A stretch of DNA of 27,346 bases from UBA2144 sp964506185 (GCA_964506185.1 CAZDKL010000025.1:1-27346); one strand, 5' to 3'; counted from the stretch's first letter, positions 16,772 to 25,594 are shown. Numbers and translations are program-made. The notes: generated from the letters alone by a model not told the origin.

Positions 16772-17482
16772 TTATAAACCAACTGATTCCAAAAGAGCAC
16801 CCTTCTCTTTTTTGCTTAATTCACAAACTTCCCCTTCCTTTAATTTAGAATCTTTAAGCGTCATTATTCTAATTCTTTTAAGATCTTTGACCGGGCAACC
16901 TACCTTCTGACACATTCTTCTGATTTGACGGTTTTTCCCTTCTGTTAGGGCTATTGTGAATTTATTCTGGCTGAGTCTTTTGATTTTTGCAGGCTTGGTC
17001 TTGGATCCTGAAATTGTCATTCCCTTTTTAAGTTTACTCAGAGCCCCGTCTGTGATTTCTCTGACGGTAATGACTTCATATTCCTTCTCATGATCGAATT
17101 TTGGATGAGTCAGCCTGTATGCAAGCACTCCGTCATTCGTAAAAAGCAATAAACCTGAGGTTTCTTTGTCGAGCCTGCCTACCGGAAAGATTTTTCCCTG
17201 AAGTTTTTTTGGAAGAATATCAAGAATAGTTTCTTGGGCCTCGCGTTCTGCATTTATTGTAACAATGCCTTTTGGCTTATTTAGAACGTAGTAAATCAAA
17301 TCTTTTCTCGCTTCGATCACCTCACCGTCAACTTCAATCTTATCTTTTTCTGGATCTGCCTTTTGTCCAAGTTCCGCAGTCTTGCCATTAACTTTGATTA
17401 ATCCTTTTTCAATAAACTCCTCCGCTTTTCGACGGGAGCATATTCCTCTGGCTGACAAAATCTTCTGTAGGCGTTCCTGCAT
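16772..17482 (-). CDS. RNA pseudouridine synthase, RsuA/RluB family
   Basis: A 236-residue enzyme that converts uridine to pseudouridine in rRNA. An S4 RNA-binding domain (1-48; QKILSARGICSRRKAEEFI start) precedes the catalytic domain. The catalytic Asp is in GRLDKETSGLLLF (Asp105), with NKPKGIVT (68-75) and EGKNRQIRRM as other family landmarks. Residue details fit RluB/RsuA, but 16S versus 23S target cannot be decided. The frame extends to 17530, but the S4 domain starts at the Met at 17482. A TATAAT lies at 17490-17495 (minus strand), only 7 bases upstream, so this mRNA may be nearly leaderless. Confidence 0.92.
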   Translation of the reverse strand: MQERLQKILSARGICSRRKAEEFIEKGLIKVNGKTAELGQKADPEKDKIEVDGEVIEARKDLIYYVLNKPKGIVTINAEREAQETILDILPKKLQGKIFPVGRLDKETSGLLLFTNDGVLAYRLTHPKFDHEKEYEVITVREITDGALSKLKKGMTISGSKTKPAKIKRLSQNKFTIALTEGKNRQIRRMCQKVGCPVKDLKRIRIMTLKDSKLKEGEVCELSKKEKGALLESVGL

Positions 17483-17536
17483 GTAGAAGATTATATATTG
17501 AATATTGTGATTTAGCTTCAAAATATACAATTATTC

Positions 17537-17568
17537 TATGAGAAGTATTCGCGCGAATACTTCTCATA
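17537..17568. promoter_or_regulatory. Perfect 32-bp palindrome, candidate operator
   Basis: TATGAGAAGTATTCGC is followed directly by its exact reverse complement with no spacer. It lies between the divergent pseudouridine synthase (17482) and ArsR-like gene (17596), ending 27 bases before the latter's ATG, where a repressor would overlap the promoter. ArsR-family dimers typically bind such dyads, so autoregulation is the simplest reading. A bidirectional RNA hairpin is an alternative, but no T-run follows on either side. Confidence 0.75.
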
Positions 17569-17595
17569 ATACTATTATATGTGTACAATTGCTTC

Positions 17596-17865
17596 ATGAC
17601 TAAGCTTTCATCACTTGAACGCAAATTAAAGGCATTGGCAAATCTCAAACGTCTCCAGATTTGTTCTTTCCTGAAGAAAAATGGTTCAACATCAGTTGGA
17701 GATATTGCCAAGGAAATTAGAATTTCATTTAGAGCTACATCTCAACATATTAAAATACTCCAAGGTACAAATATCCTAACAAAACGCAAAAGAGGTCTTT
17801 TTGTTTTCTATCGCATTGCAGTCCCCCAAGAAGAACCTGTCAGAAAAATCCTATCAGTGCTTTAG
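17596..17865 (+). CDS. ArsR-like winged-helix transcriptional regulator
   Basis: A compact 89-residue protein consisting almost only of a winged helix-turn-helix. LKALANLKRLQICSFL (11-26) is the ArsR-type first helix pair. SVGDIAKEI...SFRATSQHIKIL (33-55) is the helix-turn-helix, and TKRKRGLFVFYRI (62-74) is the wing. The metal-binding CxC motif of classical ArsR is absent (only Cys23), so the signal is unknown. The ATG at 17596 is preferred over the GTG at 17581, which would add five unrelated residues. The perfect palindrome just upstream is its likely operator. It ends 4 bases before the convergent SLH gene. Confidence 0.85.
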   Translation: MTKLSSLERKLKALANLKRLQICSFLKKNGSTSVGDIAKEIRISFRATSQHIKILQGTNILTKRKRGLFVFYRIAVPQEEPVRKILSVL

Positions 17866-17869
17866 TGTT

Positions 17870-18640
17870 TTACTCAGACAATGCAACCTCTTTTCTTATC
17901 TCCTCTTTCATCCTATGAAAGATAATCTTCGCTGTTTCTGCTCTATTTATATAGTCATTTGGACGAAACGTCCCGACTTCAACACCGCTTGAATTTGTAT
18001 CTCCGCTAACAATGCCAAATACGTTCGCGTAGGCAATATCTGCTTCATATGGATGTCCTGATGTATCATTGAAAGTCGCATACATAGGAAGCACATCGTC
18101 TCCGAAGGAATCGTGGATAACAGTTAACATTTCTGCTCTCTTTGCAGGCCTATTAAGTTCCATGTATGGATCTCTGAAAAGCCTTACATCCATTTCTTCT
18201 GCACAAGATACAAATTTGCCGGCCCAGTGATCAGTAGCAGATATGTTGACGGTTGAAGTTTCGCATTTCGCCTCATCAACTCCCGCAGCGCGCATAGACA
18301 TTTTTAAAACCTCCGCAATCGTCACATTATTACCCGGCTTGTATTCCCCTGTGAATTTCCCTTCGCTGTCTTTGAAACCTGAAACAATATCCCACTCAGT
18401 CAAAGATGACACATAAGACGCATACCAATCTTTTTGACCTACATCGCGATATACAGGTCCTGTTATGTCATCAAGCTGTCCGATAACTCCAGAGAAGTCT
18501 TCGGCATGAGCTTCTTCCCATACTTGGAGTTCTTCCTTGAGTTGTGCAATCTCATCAAAGAATGCACTTGTTGCGGATCCAAGTATCAAAACCAGAAGAA
18601 AAGATACAGACAGTATTGGAATGGTGCGTTTTCTTAACAT
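17870..18640 (-). CDS. Secreted SLH-domain protein
   Basis: A 256-residue exported protein likely anchored to the cell wall or its polymers through S-layer homology domains. The N-terminus MLRKRTIPILSVSFLLVLIL is a signal peptide or anchor (hydrophobic 7-21), followed by a short acidic helix (28-50). Three SLH units follow: about 65-118 (WYASYVSSLTEWDIVSGF), 135-180 (HWAGKFVSCAEEMDV), and 187-248 (DIAYANVFGIVSGD, FRPNDYINRAETAKII). The open frame extends to 18691, but an extended -10 at 18657-18665 lies between that codon and the Met at 18640, so 18640 is the start. It may display or bind the glycan made in the first half of the window, which is inference. Confidence 0.9.
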   Translation of the reverse strand: MLRKRTIPILSVSFLLVLILGSATSAFFDEIAQLKEELQVWEEAHAEDFSGVIGQLDDITGPVYRDVGQKDWYASYVSSLTEWDIVSGFKDSEGKFTGEYKPGNNVTIAEVLKMSMRAAGVDEAKCETSTVNISATDHWAGKFVSCAEEMDVRLFRDPYMELNRPAKRAEMLTVIHDSFGDDVLPMYATFNDTSGHPYEADIAYANVFGIVSGDTNSSGVEVGTFRPNDYINRAETAKIIFHRMKEEIRKEVALSE

Positions 18641-18656
18641 ATGTTTTACAACTCTT

Positions 18657-18665
18657 ATTATAACA
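18657..18665 (-). promoter_or_regulatory. Extended -10 promoter of the SLH gene
   Basis: Minus strand reads TGTTATAAT, a perfect TGn plus TATAAT. It lies 16 bases upstream of the chosen ATG (18640), with a weak TTGTAA 16 bases further upstream. The expected transcript start is about 18650. Confidence 0.65.
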
Positions 18666-18691
18666 TATTTAGCGTGTTTTACAACTTCCAA

Positions 18692-20695
18692 TTATTTAGC
18701 CAGTGGCAACCTATATATAAACACTGTTCCCTTCCCTAATTCCGAGGTTACAGTGATGTCCCCTTTCTGAAGCTCCATGAACTTCTTGGCTATAAATAGG
18801 CCTAATCCACTACTCCCAGCAGCTGCAGTATTTTTGCCCTTAACCTTATTGCGTGAGAAAAGATTGCCTAGCATTTCCTTATCCATACCCTCTCCTGTAT
18901 CAGTTACAGTGACAACTCCAAATCCATTTTCTGATTTTATTTCGACAGTTATTGATCCCTTCTCTGTATGTTTGACTGCGTTGCTAACTGAATTCTTTAC
19001 AGCTTCCGCACTCTTTTCTTCGTCGGATTCAACCATTATCTCCTGATCAAATCCAACTTCCTTTAGCTCCAAGCCTTTCTGTTCAATTGGCACTTTGTAA
19101 TCTCTTACTGCGCGCTCTGCAATCGCACTTAGTGACACAGGTTTTGTTTCGACCTCTATAACTCCACGATCAATTCTGGAAGCATTAAGTATCTGGCCAA
19201 CGAGGTGGCTGTTTTGTGATACGACTTCGTTCATCGAATCCAAAGGTTCTTTTAATTTTTCCGGCACTTCTCCGTAATCACCATCTCTAATCATTTCCAT
19301 TGTCCACTTAAGTGCTGAAATAGGAGCCTTAAGCTGATGAGATACAAAGCCTATAAAGTCATCTTTCATTTGTTGAATCTCTTTTCTATGCGTTATATCC
19401 CTGCAAGTTGCAGATGCCCCAATTACATTTCCCTGCTCATCTTTAACTGGAGAGAGAGTAACTGATATTGGAACAGTCTCTTCATTCTTCTTTACATGCT
19501 CAGTTTCATAATCTTGAATCGCTTCGCCTTTCATAAGTTTGGGCATCATTTCCTTATGTTCTTTTTGTTTATCTTCCGGTACTACCAGCATCATTGGCTT
19601 CCCTATCGCTTCTGCTGCACCAAAACCATAGATCTTTTCTGCAGCATCATTCCAGCTTTTTATAATTCCATCTAGATCAACCCCAATAATTGCATCATTA
19701 GATGATTTAACTATTGCAGCAGTCTCGCTCAATTTAAGATTCTTTTCTTTGAGTTCCGCACTCATTCTCGCGAGTCCTATAACCATGATCAACGTAATCA
19801 AAGAAAGTACACCTCCTGCGATACCGATATTGAATTTTAGTATTCTCAAGCTGGCGAAAGCTGCATCCGTAGGTTGCTGAGCAACTACAACCCATGCATT
19901 TGCACCAATATTAATTGGCAGAAATGTTGCCAGCATTTCTTTATTAATAAGAGGATCTACGTGCTTAGCCGTATAAATAACACCATCTGTTTTAATAAAT
20001 CGGGAAATATCTCCTTCCCATTTAACATTACTTCCTGCATCCGGATGAGCAACAAGAACATTATTGTGATCAATTACGAATACATTTCCCCCATGTGTGA
20101 GCTTTAGATTGCGCAAACTGTCGACTATATGACTTGTTCCATACTCAAAGGATAGAGTTCCCAAGAGGTCCCCATTTGCATTTTGAATTGGGACTACGAT
20201 TGGAACAACGCTTTTCTTTCCTCTGATTGAAGTATCGACTCCTGAGAGAAACGGCCTTCTGGTTTTGCTCACTTTTTTGAACCATTCTTTGTCATTAAAT
20301 TTTGTAGTGTGTTCCAAGTTTGGATGTCCTGCAATCAGAGCTCCGCTTGCGTCAGTTACAAGCGCCTGTTCAATTTTTGGATCTGCAATTACTAGCGCTC
20401 GCATACGTGCTATCAATGCCACAACATCTTGCTTTTCAACGGCACTTACAGTCCCCGGAACAGAGGCAACTGCATGCATTAATCCAACTGTATTTGTTAT
20501 ATCCTGAGTTAGAAGCTGCGCCACATCTGATGTTGCCGAGAGGTTTTCTGCATGGACTAGATCTCTGACTGATTCGGAGGCTATTCTGTACGTATAAACA
20601 CTCAATAGTACTATTGGCATGAGTGCTGCTACAAATGGCAGAAGCCACCGTAATCTAAGCTTGGAAGAGCCTGTTTTTTGTTTTATTTGAGACAT
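18692..20695 (-). CDS. Membrane sensor histidine kinase (Cache-PAS-HisKA-HATPase)
   Basis: A 667-residue sensor kinase. Membrane helix 1 (about 17-34) and helix 2 (about 287-309) enclose an extracellular Cache-like domain (40-280; KEWFKKVSKTRRPFLSGV). Then comes a PAS domain (about 324-435; NDAIIGVDLDGIIKSWNDAAEKIYG). HisKA has phospho-acceptor His453 in FVSHQLKAPIS, and the HATPase shows N-box SNAVKHT (571-577), DTGEG (599-603) and GSSGLGL (627-633). No response regulator adjoins it. The frame is open to 20746, but the promoter at 20724-20732 lies inside that extension, so the Met at 20695 (or 20710) is the start. It may sense envelope state, since it sits among surface-protein genes. Confidence 0.92.
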   Translation of the reverse strand: MSQIKQKTGSSKLRLRWLLPFVAALMPIVLLSVYTYRIASESVRDLVHAENLSATSDVAQLLTQDITNTVGLMHAVASVPGTVSAVEKQDVVALIARMRALVIADPKIEQALVTDASGALIAGHPNLEHTTKFNDKEWFKKVSKTRRPFLSGVDTSIRGKKSVVPIVVPIQNANGDLLGTLSFEYGTSHIVDSLRNLKLTHGGNVFVIDHNNVLVAHPDAGSNVKWEGDISRFIKTDGVIYTAKHVDPLINKEMLATFLPINIGANAWVVVAQQPTDAAFASLRILKFNIGIAGGVLSLITLIMVIGLARMSAELKEKNLKLSETAAIVKSSNDAIIGVDLDGIIKSWNDAAEKIYGFGAAEAIGKPMMLVVPEDKQKEHKEMMPKLMKGEAIQDYETEHVKKNEETVPISVTLSPVKDEQGNVIGASATCRDITHRKEIQQMKDDFIGFVSHQLKAPISALKWTMEMIRDGDYGEVPEKLKEPLDSMNEVVSQNSHLVGQILNASRIDRGVIEVETKPVSLSAIAERAVRDYKVPIEQKGLELKEVGFDQEIMVESDEEKSAEAVKNSVSNAVKHTEKGSITVEIKSENGFGVVTVTDTGEGMDKEMLGNLFSRNKVKGKNTAAAGSSGLGLFIAKKFMELQKGDITVTSELGKGTVFIYRLPLAK

Positions 20696-20723
20696 GAAAT
20701 ACAAATTCATGTATATCGAAATA

Positions 20724-20732
20724 TTATACCAT
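20724..20732 (-). promoter_or_regulatory. Extended -10 promoter of the histidine kinase gene
   Basis: Minus strand reads TGGTATAAT, a perfect TGn plus TATAAT, without a good -35. The transcript would start near 20717, giving a leader of about 20 bases to the ATG at 20695. Confidence 0.65.
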
Positions 20733-20804
20733 ATTTTTGGCCTCAAAGGCGGGTTTTAGAGGCATCTTTTGAAAATGTGTTATAGATAATTATGCTTGTT
20801 AAAT

Positions 20805-20833
20805 TTGCTAAATATCTCTATTTATTGTATAAT
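20805..20833 (+). promoter_or_regulatory. Promoter of the Cys-rich acidic surface protein
   Basis: A -35-like TTGCTA (20805-20810) and a perfect -10 TATAAT (20828-20833) are separated by 17 bases, on the plus strand. The ATG at 20864 follows 30 bases later. No purine-rich Shine-Dalgarno site precedes it; the bases there are CCCTCCTT. Confidence 0.65.
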
Positions 20834-20863
20834 AAACACACACATAAACACCCTCCTTATTAG

Positions 20864-23622
20864 ATGCGACGTTTAATAGCATTATCAGCATTTATTAGTC
20901 TTTTTGCGACAACCTCATTTGTAGCAACAAATAGTATTGAATCTTCCATGTTCTCGAGTTACAAAGAATTTTCAGGACTATTTGCAAAAAAAGGAGGTAA
21001 GCATAAAGGTAATTCTAATAACGGAAAAGGTAATGATAATGACTATGGCTATGGAGAAGGAGAACAGAAATGCGGTGACGGAAGAATAAATCAAGTAAGT
21101 GAAGAATGTGAGAAAGATGCAGAATGCAATGACGATGATAAAGAATGTAAAGATTGCAAATGTGTTGATAAGCCCAAAGAGAAACAATGCAACGATCCAA
21201 GTGCCAGAAAGGGTAGCTTGTGGATCGAAGGAGGATGGACATGTAACAACAATGGTAAAGGAGGAACAATTAACATACACATGAAAGGAAAAGACGTTAA
21301 AGAGCTTTATGGAAGAGAATCCTATATTTACAACTACAAGCATTATAAAGCTCCAAAAAGGAAAAGGAGCGGCGTTGAATGCAAAAAAGGGAGACTGAAA
21401 ACCAGAAACTCTTTTTCCGGAATAGATAAATCGGATGTTTATATGAGGATCGAACCAAAGTCTTACAAAAGAGATGGTTGTTATCAGAAAATTAAAAAGT
21501 GGAGCTTCAATGGAGAATACAACGGAAAAGAATTTGAAATTGAGAAGCCCTCAAATTGTTTTCTTAAAACAACAAAATCAGGACGTTCGGGAAAAATCTA
21601 TTGCTACGACCTTGAGCTGGATATAGAAGAGGAGGAAGAAGATGAGGATGATGAGGATGAAGATGAGGATGAAGATGAGGATGATGAGGATGAGGATGAG
21701 GATGAAGATGGGGATGGTAAATATAACAAAAAATATTCACAGTGTGTTGCGCAAGGAAATGGCAATAAGGGATCAGATTGCACTTCTTGCTTAAAAGTAA
21801 ACTGCAATTTAATGGATAAAACTGCTTGGAAAGATTGTGTAAGGGCTGACAAATGTCATGAAAGTACAGATGACGATGATGACAAAAGCGATTATGCAAA
21901 ATGTGTTGCACAGGGAAAAGACAATAAAAAATCAGCTTGCACTGGCTGCTTAAAGTCCTTCTGCAACATGGACTCAGACACAAGCTCTTGGAAATCCTGT
22001 GTTGAGTTTAATAAATGTCATGAGGGCACAGATGATGAGGATAAAAATAAGGATGAGGNNNNNNNNNNNNNNNNNNNTATACAATCTTCTTCTTCTACTT
22101 GGAGGAGGAGGTGGAGCTGCTGTAGTTGGAGGCGGACTAGGATGATTATGAGGATGACGATGATAAGGATGAAGACGATGATGATGAGGATGATGAGGAT
22201 GATGTTAAAAAGAAATACAAAAAATGTACTGAAGACGGTCGAAATAATCGTAATACAAAATGTCTAGCCTGCTTACAATCTACATGCATATCCTACAGAC
22301 ATGACAAAAAGAGATCTTGGTGGGCGTGTGTAGAGTATCAAAGTTGTGACGAGGATGATGATGAAGAAGAGGAAGAGGAAGAGGGTGATGATGACGATGA
22401 TGATGAGGATGAGGATGATTCAGACGACGATGAGGATAAGGATAAAGATGACGATAATGACGATGATTCAGATTATGAAGAGGATGATGATGACGATGAT
22501 TCAGATTATGAAGAGGATGATGATGACGATGATGAGGACAAAGACAAGAAGGATAAGAAAAAGAAAGATAAAAAGAAGAAGAAAATAAAGAAGGACAAGA
22601 AAAAGAAAGATAAAAAGAAGAAGGGCTGGGATGAGGATGAAGAAGAAGATGAAGATATATATCAGATAGATACGAGTGTTTACTACATCTTGGATAAAAA
22701 GGACTCTAAAGAGAAAAAAGAGAAGAAATTCAAAACATCAGCTCCAGAGAAGAAGGAGGAAAAGAAAGAGAAGAAGGAAAAGAAAAAGAAGAAGAAAATA
22801 AAGAAGGATAAAGGTCCTTTGGGTTGCTTCAATGCAAATGGAAAATGGACGAATAATCGTTCCAATTGCGATAAGAACCAACGCAAGCACTATCAAAAAG
22901 TGGTAGAGAAAGATGTATCCGAAACAAAGGAAGATATTCCTGATGTAGTTGTCAAAACAATCAAGAAGGAGAAAGCTCCTAAGAAATATTCCGAAGCAGA
23001 AGAAAGAATAATTAAAGATAAATTGAAGAAGAAATATTCGAACTCAGATAAATTCATGAAAAAGCGCAAGAAGCTTCTTAAATCAATTAAAAAAACGCAA
23101 AAGAAAATTATAACTCTTAGAAAAACAAAGGATTTGGCACAGCAAGTTGATTCATTCTTCTTAACAAGTTTGAATTGGCTGGAAACACAACATAATTATG
23201 TACAAGACAGAAAGATTGATAGCAGTGAACTAAGTGTAATTTCTGATTACATTAAGAAGCTTGTTATAAGCATTGAAGATCTGTTGAAAGGCATGCCAAA
23301 AAATAATGGATCAGTATCCAACGTAAAGATTGATGGATTATTCTCCAGAGTGGCAGTCCTTATAGACAAATTCCCTCAAATCGTATCAGCACTGTGGCAA
23401 GTGGGAATAGATGTAGATGAAAACACTGTTGGCGACTACTTCGAGATGAGGAACAACTTCCTTAAGCTTTGGGATGAATGCAAGGCAGATACGAGTGTGT
23501 GTGCAGACCTGGAGGGTATACTGGATAAATACGAAGATATCAAAGAAGCATTGGAAGCTCAGATTAATAAGTCAGGCAATAACAATGCAAAAGACATAGT
23601 AAGAAAGATGCTAGAGGCATAA
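20864..23622 (+). CDS. Secreted Cys-rich protein with acidic and Lys-rich low-complexity tracts (split by assembly gap)
   Basis: One gene, but its frame is broken by a 19-N gap (22059-22077). Frame 2 is open before the gap, and frame 1 from 22141 to the stop at 23622. A signal peptide (MRRLIALSAFISLFATTSFV) leads a Cys module (CGDGRINQVSEECEKDAEC...CKDCKC) like those of the convergent neighbour. An unrecognised domain (SLWIEGGWTCNNN onward) follows, then Asp/Glu tracts separated by three related 45-residue Cys repeats at about 21730-21870, 21890-22030 and 22213-22350 (pattern C-x11-C-x2-C-x4-C-x9-C-x5-C). Repeat three lies after the gap, in frame 1, which ties the two halves together. Then come Lys-rich tracts, GCFNANGKW, and a helical C-terminal domain (about 23050-23622). 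Function is unknown; it is probably surface-exposed and may bind Ca2+ or polyanions. Confidence 0.75.
21613..22640 (+). repeat. Low-complexity polypurine codon tracts, with a 33-bp tandem repeat
   Basis: Long runs of GAT/GAA/GAG and later AAG/AAA codons make the plus strand nearly all purine over hundreds of bases. Within them a 33-base unit (11 codons, beginning GATTCAGATTATGAAGAGG) is repeated exactly at 22465-22497 and 22498-22530. A Lys-rich segment near 22560-22620 partly recurs near 22780-22810. Such DNA expands and contracts easily and is the likely cause of the nearby assembly gap. Confidence 0.85.
22059..22077. other. Scaffold gap (19 N)
   Basis: Nineteen undetermined bases inside the acidic tract of the Cys-rich surface gene. 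Because the frame changes across it, the true gap length is not 19. The bases just after it (22078-22140) are also suspect, since they carry two in-frame stops in the frame used downstream. Confidence 0.97.
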
Positions 23623-23639
23623 TCACCGTCACAATCTAA

Positions 23640-25559
23640 TTACTCGCACGTACACTCATCAGTGCATTTCTTATCTTCATCACTGCAAGTACCTTTGCCA
23701 TCGCAAGCTTCTCCGACTTCAATTTCTTCGTTTCCACACTCGGCTTCACAAAGACACGTTTCCATGTTGCAGGTGCCTCGTGCGCCACAGAATGTGTAAT
23801 TCAACTCGCATTCCTCGCCATCGTCTAAATTGTAGTCTCCGCACCTTGGCTCATCTGAAATACAAATACATCTCTTTGGATCACATTTCTTTCCCTCCTC
23901 TTCACATTCTTTCACATCTTCCTCACACTCTTCTCCCAGATCGAGAGTTTCATTTCCGCATTCAGGAAGTTCTTTGCAGATACAATCTGAACATTGTTCA
24001 TTTTTCTCGCACTGTTCATGTTGCTGGCAACTCCAATTATTATCCTCTGTGCACTCAAGAGCGGTACACATACAATCAAGACAAGACTGATCGCCGGAAC
24101 AATCATCATCGGTTTCACATTGCTCAGGTGATTCGACTACTCCGTTATCACAAACTGCATCTCCTGTTTCACATTCGCAATTCGGAGTACATGTTTGACT
24201 TATGATAGGACAAGGGTAGCCGGCATCACATTGCTCACCTTCTTCAAGAAGTGCATTTCCGCATATTGTATCTTTTCGATTCTTACAACCACACTGACTG
24301 CACCATTCGCCTTCTTCGCAATGCCCATTAAATTCGCATTCTTCGCCGACTTCTACAATGCTGTTACCACATTTAACGCATGTGCATTCCGTGCAAGTAT
24401 ATCCAGTTTCGCAGTCTGAGTTGCTTTCACATTGCTCAGGCTCAACAACTTTTCCATCTCCGCACTTGTTGCCTGGGTCTTGAGGACCTTTGGAAGGCTG
24501 ATTACCAGATCCCTTGTCACCAGATTTCGAGGAGCCTGTACCTGTATTCTTTCCATCACATACCTTTAATCCACATCCTAATATGCAACCATCATCGTCC
24601 TTGAAATAATCATAATGGCACCCTTCTTCAATATCAGGACATACGGGAGGCTCTGGACAATTATCGCCTTTGGAAGATCCAGTTCCAGACTTTTGCTCGG
24701 TATCGTCTTCCTGACTGACTTGAGGCTTCTTTGGGCACACCGGCACACATGCACATACTCCCTTTAGCTCTTTTGGAATACTTGCACCAAATACAGGAAT
24801 TTCTTCTTTCATTCCGCAGAATACTTGTCCAATACCTAAGCATTCAACTCCTGCACATAATCCACCTACATCTGGACTCGTTCCACATTCTTTACCGCAT
24901 TTTGAAAAAGCAGTATTTACACAAATCCAATCAATAAAATCATTTGTCATGCATTCTATAACGCTCTGCTCAGCACATACTTCCAAGCAGTGTTTTTTTT
25001 GCACAGTAGATCCTGTTCCTGTTTTTGAACCTGTACCAGTCTTGGTCCCAGCTTTGTCATCACCAGTCTGGCTATCCGAAGGCTTGGTTTCACCCCCTTG
25101 ATCAGTCTTTGAGTCTTCGGCAGCCCCTTTGTCTGTTCCAGATTCTTCCCCTGATGAAGTATCAGGCTGAGTTTTTGTTCCGCCATCATCATCTGATCCT
25201 TCTTCGTCTTCAGTCTCATCTTCGTCCTCCTCTTCATCTTCCTCTTCTTGTTCTTCTTCCTCTTCCTGTTCTTCTTCCCCTGCATCCTCAGCCGGAGCTT
25301 CAGGTTCAGCAGGCTCTTCTGGCATTGCAGGGTCTTCGTAATAATAGTCATCATAATAATCTTCATAATATTCATCTTCAAAATCGCTAGAAGACATATC
25401 GAATTCATCCATATAATCTTCATAATATTCATCATAATATTCTTCATAACCTGAATAATCCTGAGCTAATTGAGCGTTATAAACATTGTTACCAAGCACC
25501 ACTATTGCAAGCAGGCATGTTACGGAACAAATGACTGTGTTTTGGGTTTTTCGCTTCAT
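23640..25559 (-). CDS. Secreted protein with seven Cys-rich repeats and Tyr/acidic N-terminal tract
   Basis: A 639-residue exported protein. A signal anchor (about 9-24) is followed by an unusual 40-residue tract of Tyr, Asp and Glu, then Pro/Glu and Glu-rich runs (to about 125) and a Ser/Thr/Gly linker with TGTGS repeats. A first Cys domain (about 190-345) is unrecognised. The C-terminal part has seven tandem modules of the type CG(D/N)G-x-(V/L)-E-x-G-E-(E/Q)-C, such as CGDGKVVEPEQC, CGNSIVEVGEEC and CGNEEIEVGEAC. They resemble the myxococcal Cys-rich repeat family. The ATG at 25559 follows an extended -10. It is convergent with the other Cys-rich gene, with 17 bases between stops. Export and disulfide bonding are likely; the partner is unknown. 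Confidence 0.85.
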   Translation of the reverse strand: MKRKTQNTVICSVTCLLAIVVLGNNVYNAQLAQDYSGYEEYYDEYYEDYMDEFDMSSSDFEDEYYEDYYDDYYYEDPAMPEEPAEPEAPAEDAGEEEQEEEEEQEEEDEEEDEDETEDEEGSDDDGGTKTQPDTSSGEESGTDKGAAEDSKTDQGGETKPSDSQTGDDKAGTKTGTGSKTGTGSTVQKKHCLEVCAEQSVIECMTNDFIDWICVNTAFSKCGKECGTSPDVGGLCAGVECLGIGQVFCGMKEEIPVFGASIPKELKGVCACVPVCPKKPQVSQEDDTEQKSGTGSSKGDNCPEPPVCPDIEEGCHYDYFKDDDGCILGCGLKVCDGKNTGTGSSKSGDKGSGNQPSKGPQDPGNKCGDGKVVEPEQCESNSDCETGYTCTECTCVKCGNSIVEVGEECEFNGHCEEGEWCSQCGCKNRKDTICGNALLEEGEQCDAGYPCPIISQTCTPNCECETGDAVCDNGVVESPEQCETDDDCSGDQSCLDCMCTALECTEDNNWSCQQHEQCEKNEQCSDCICKELPECGNETLDLGEECEEDVKECEEEGKKCDPKRCICISDEPRCGDYNLDDGEECELNYTFCGARGTCNMETCLCEAECGNEEIEVGEACDGKGTCSDEDKKCTDECTCE

Positions 25560-25585
25560 CAGAATTTAAGTTTATGTTTCTGATT

Positions 25586-25594
25586 ATTATAACA
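25586..25594 (-). promoter_or_regulatory. Extended -10 promoter of the Cys-repeat protein
   Basis: Minus strand reads TGTTATAAT, identical to the SLH promoter element, 26 bases upstream of the ATG at 25559. No convincing -35 is visible. Confidence 0.65.

Noticed and set aside
20696..20863. Riboswitch or small RNA in the divergent region before the Cys-rich gene
   Set aside because: Only promoter elements are visible; no stable conserved hairpin or T-run was found.
21604..21852. Minus-strand frame rich in poly-Ser (and His/Pro frames nearby) opposite the acidic tract
   Set aside because: It is the antisense reading of GAT/GAG/GAA repeats, with no start context and no recognisable domain.
22346..22588. 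Met/Arg-rich small protein on the plus strand
   Set aside because: It is a frame-shifted reading of the GAT-rich repeat inside a larger gene.
22690..23622. Separate gene starting with TTG at 22690
   Set aside because: The same frame is open upstream to 22141 and includes a third Cys repeat matching those before the gap, so it is the C-terminal part of the gene beginning at 20864.
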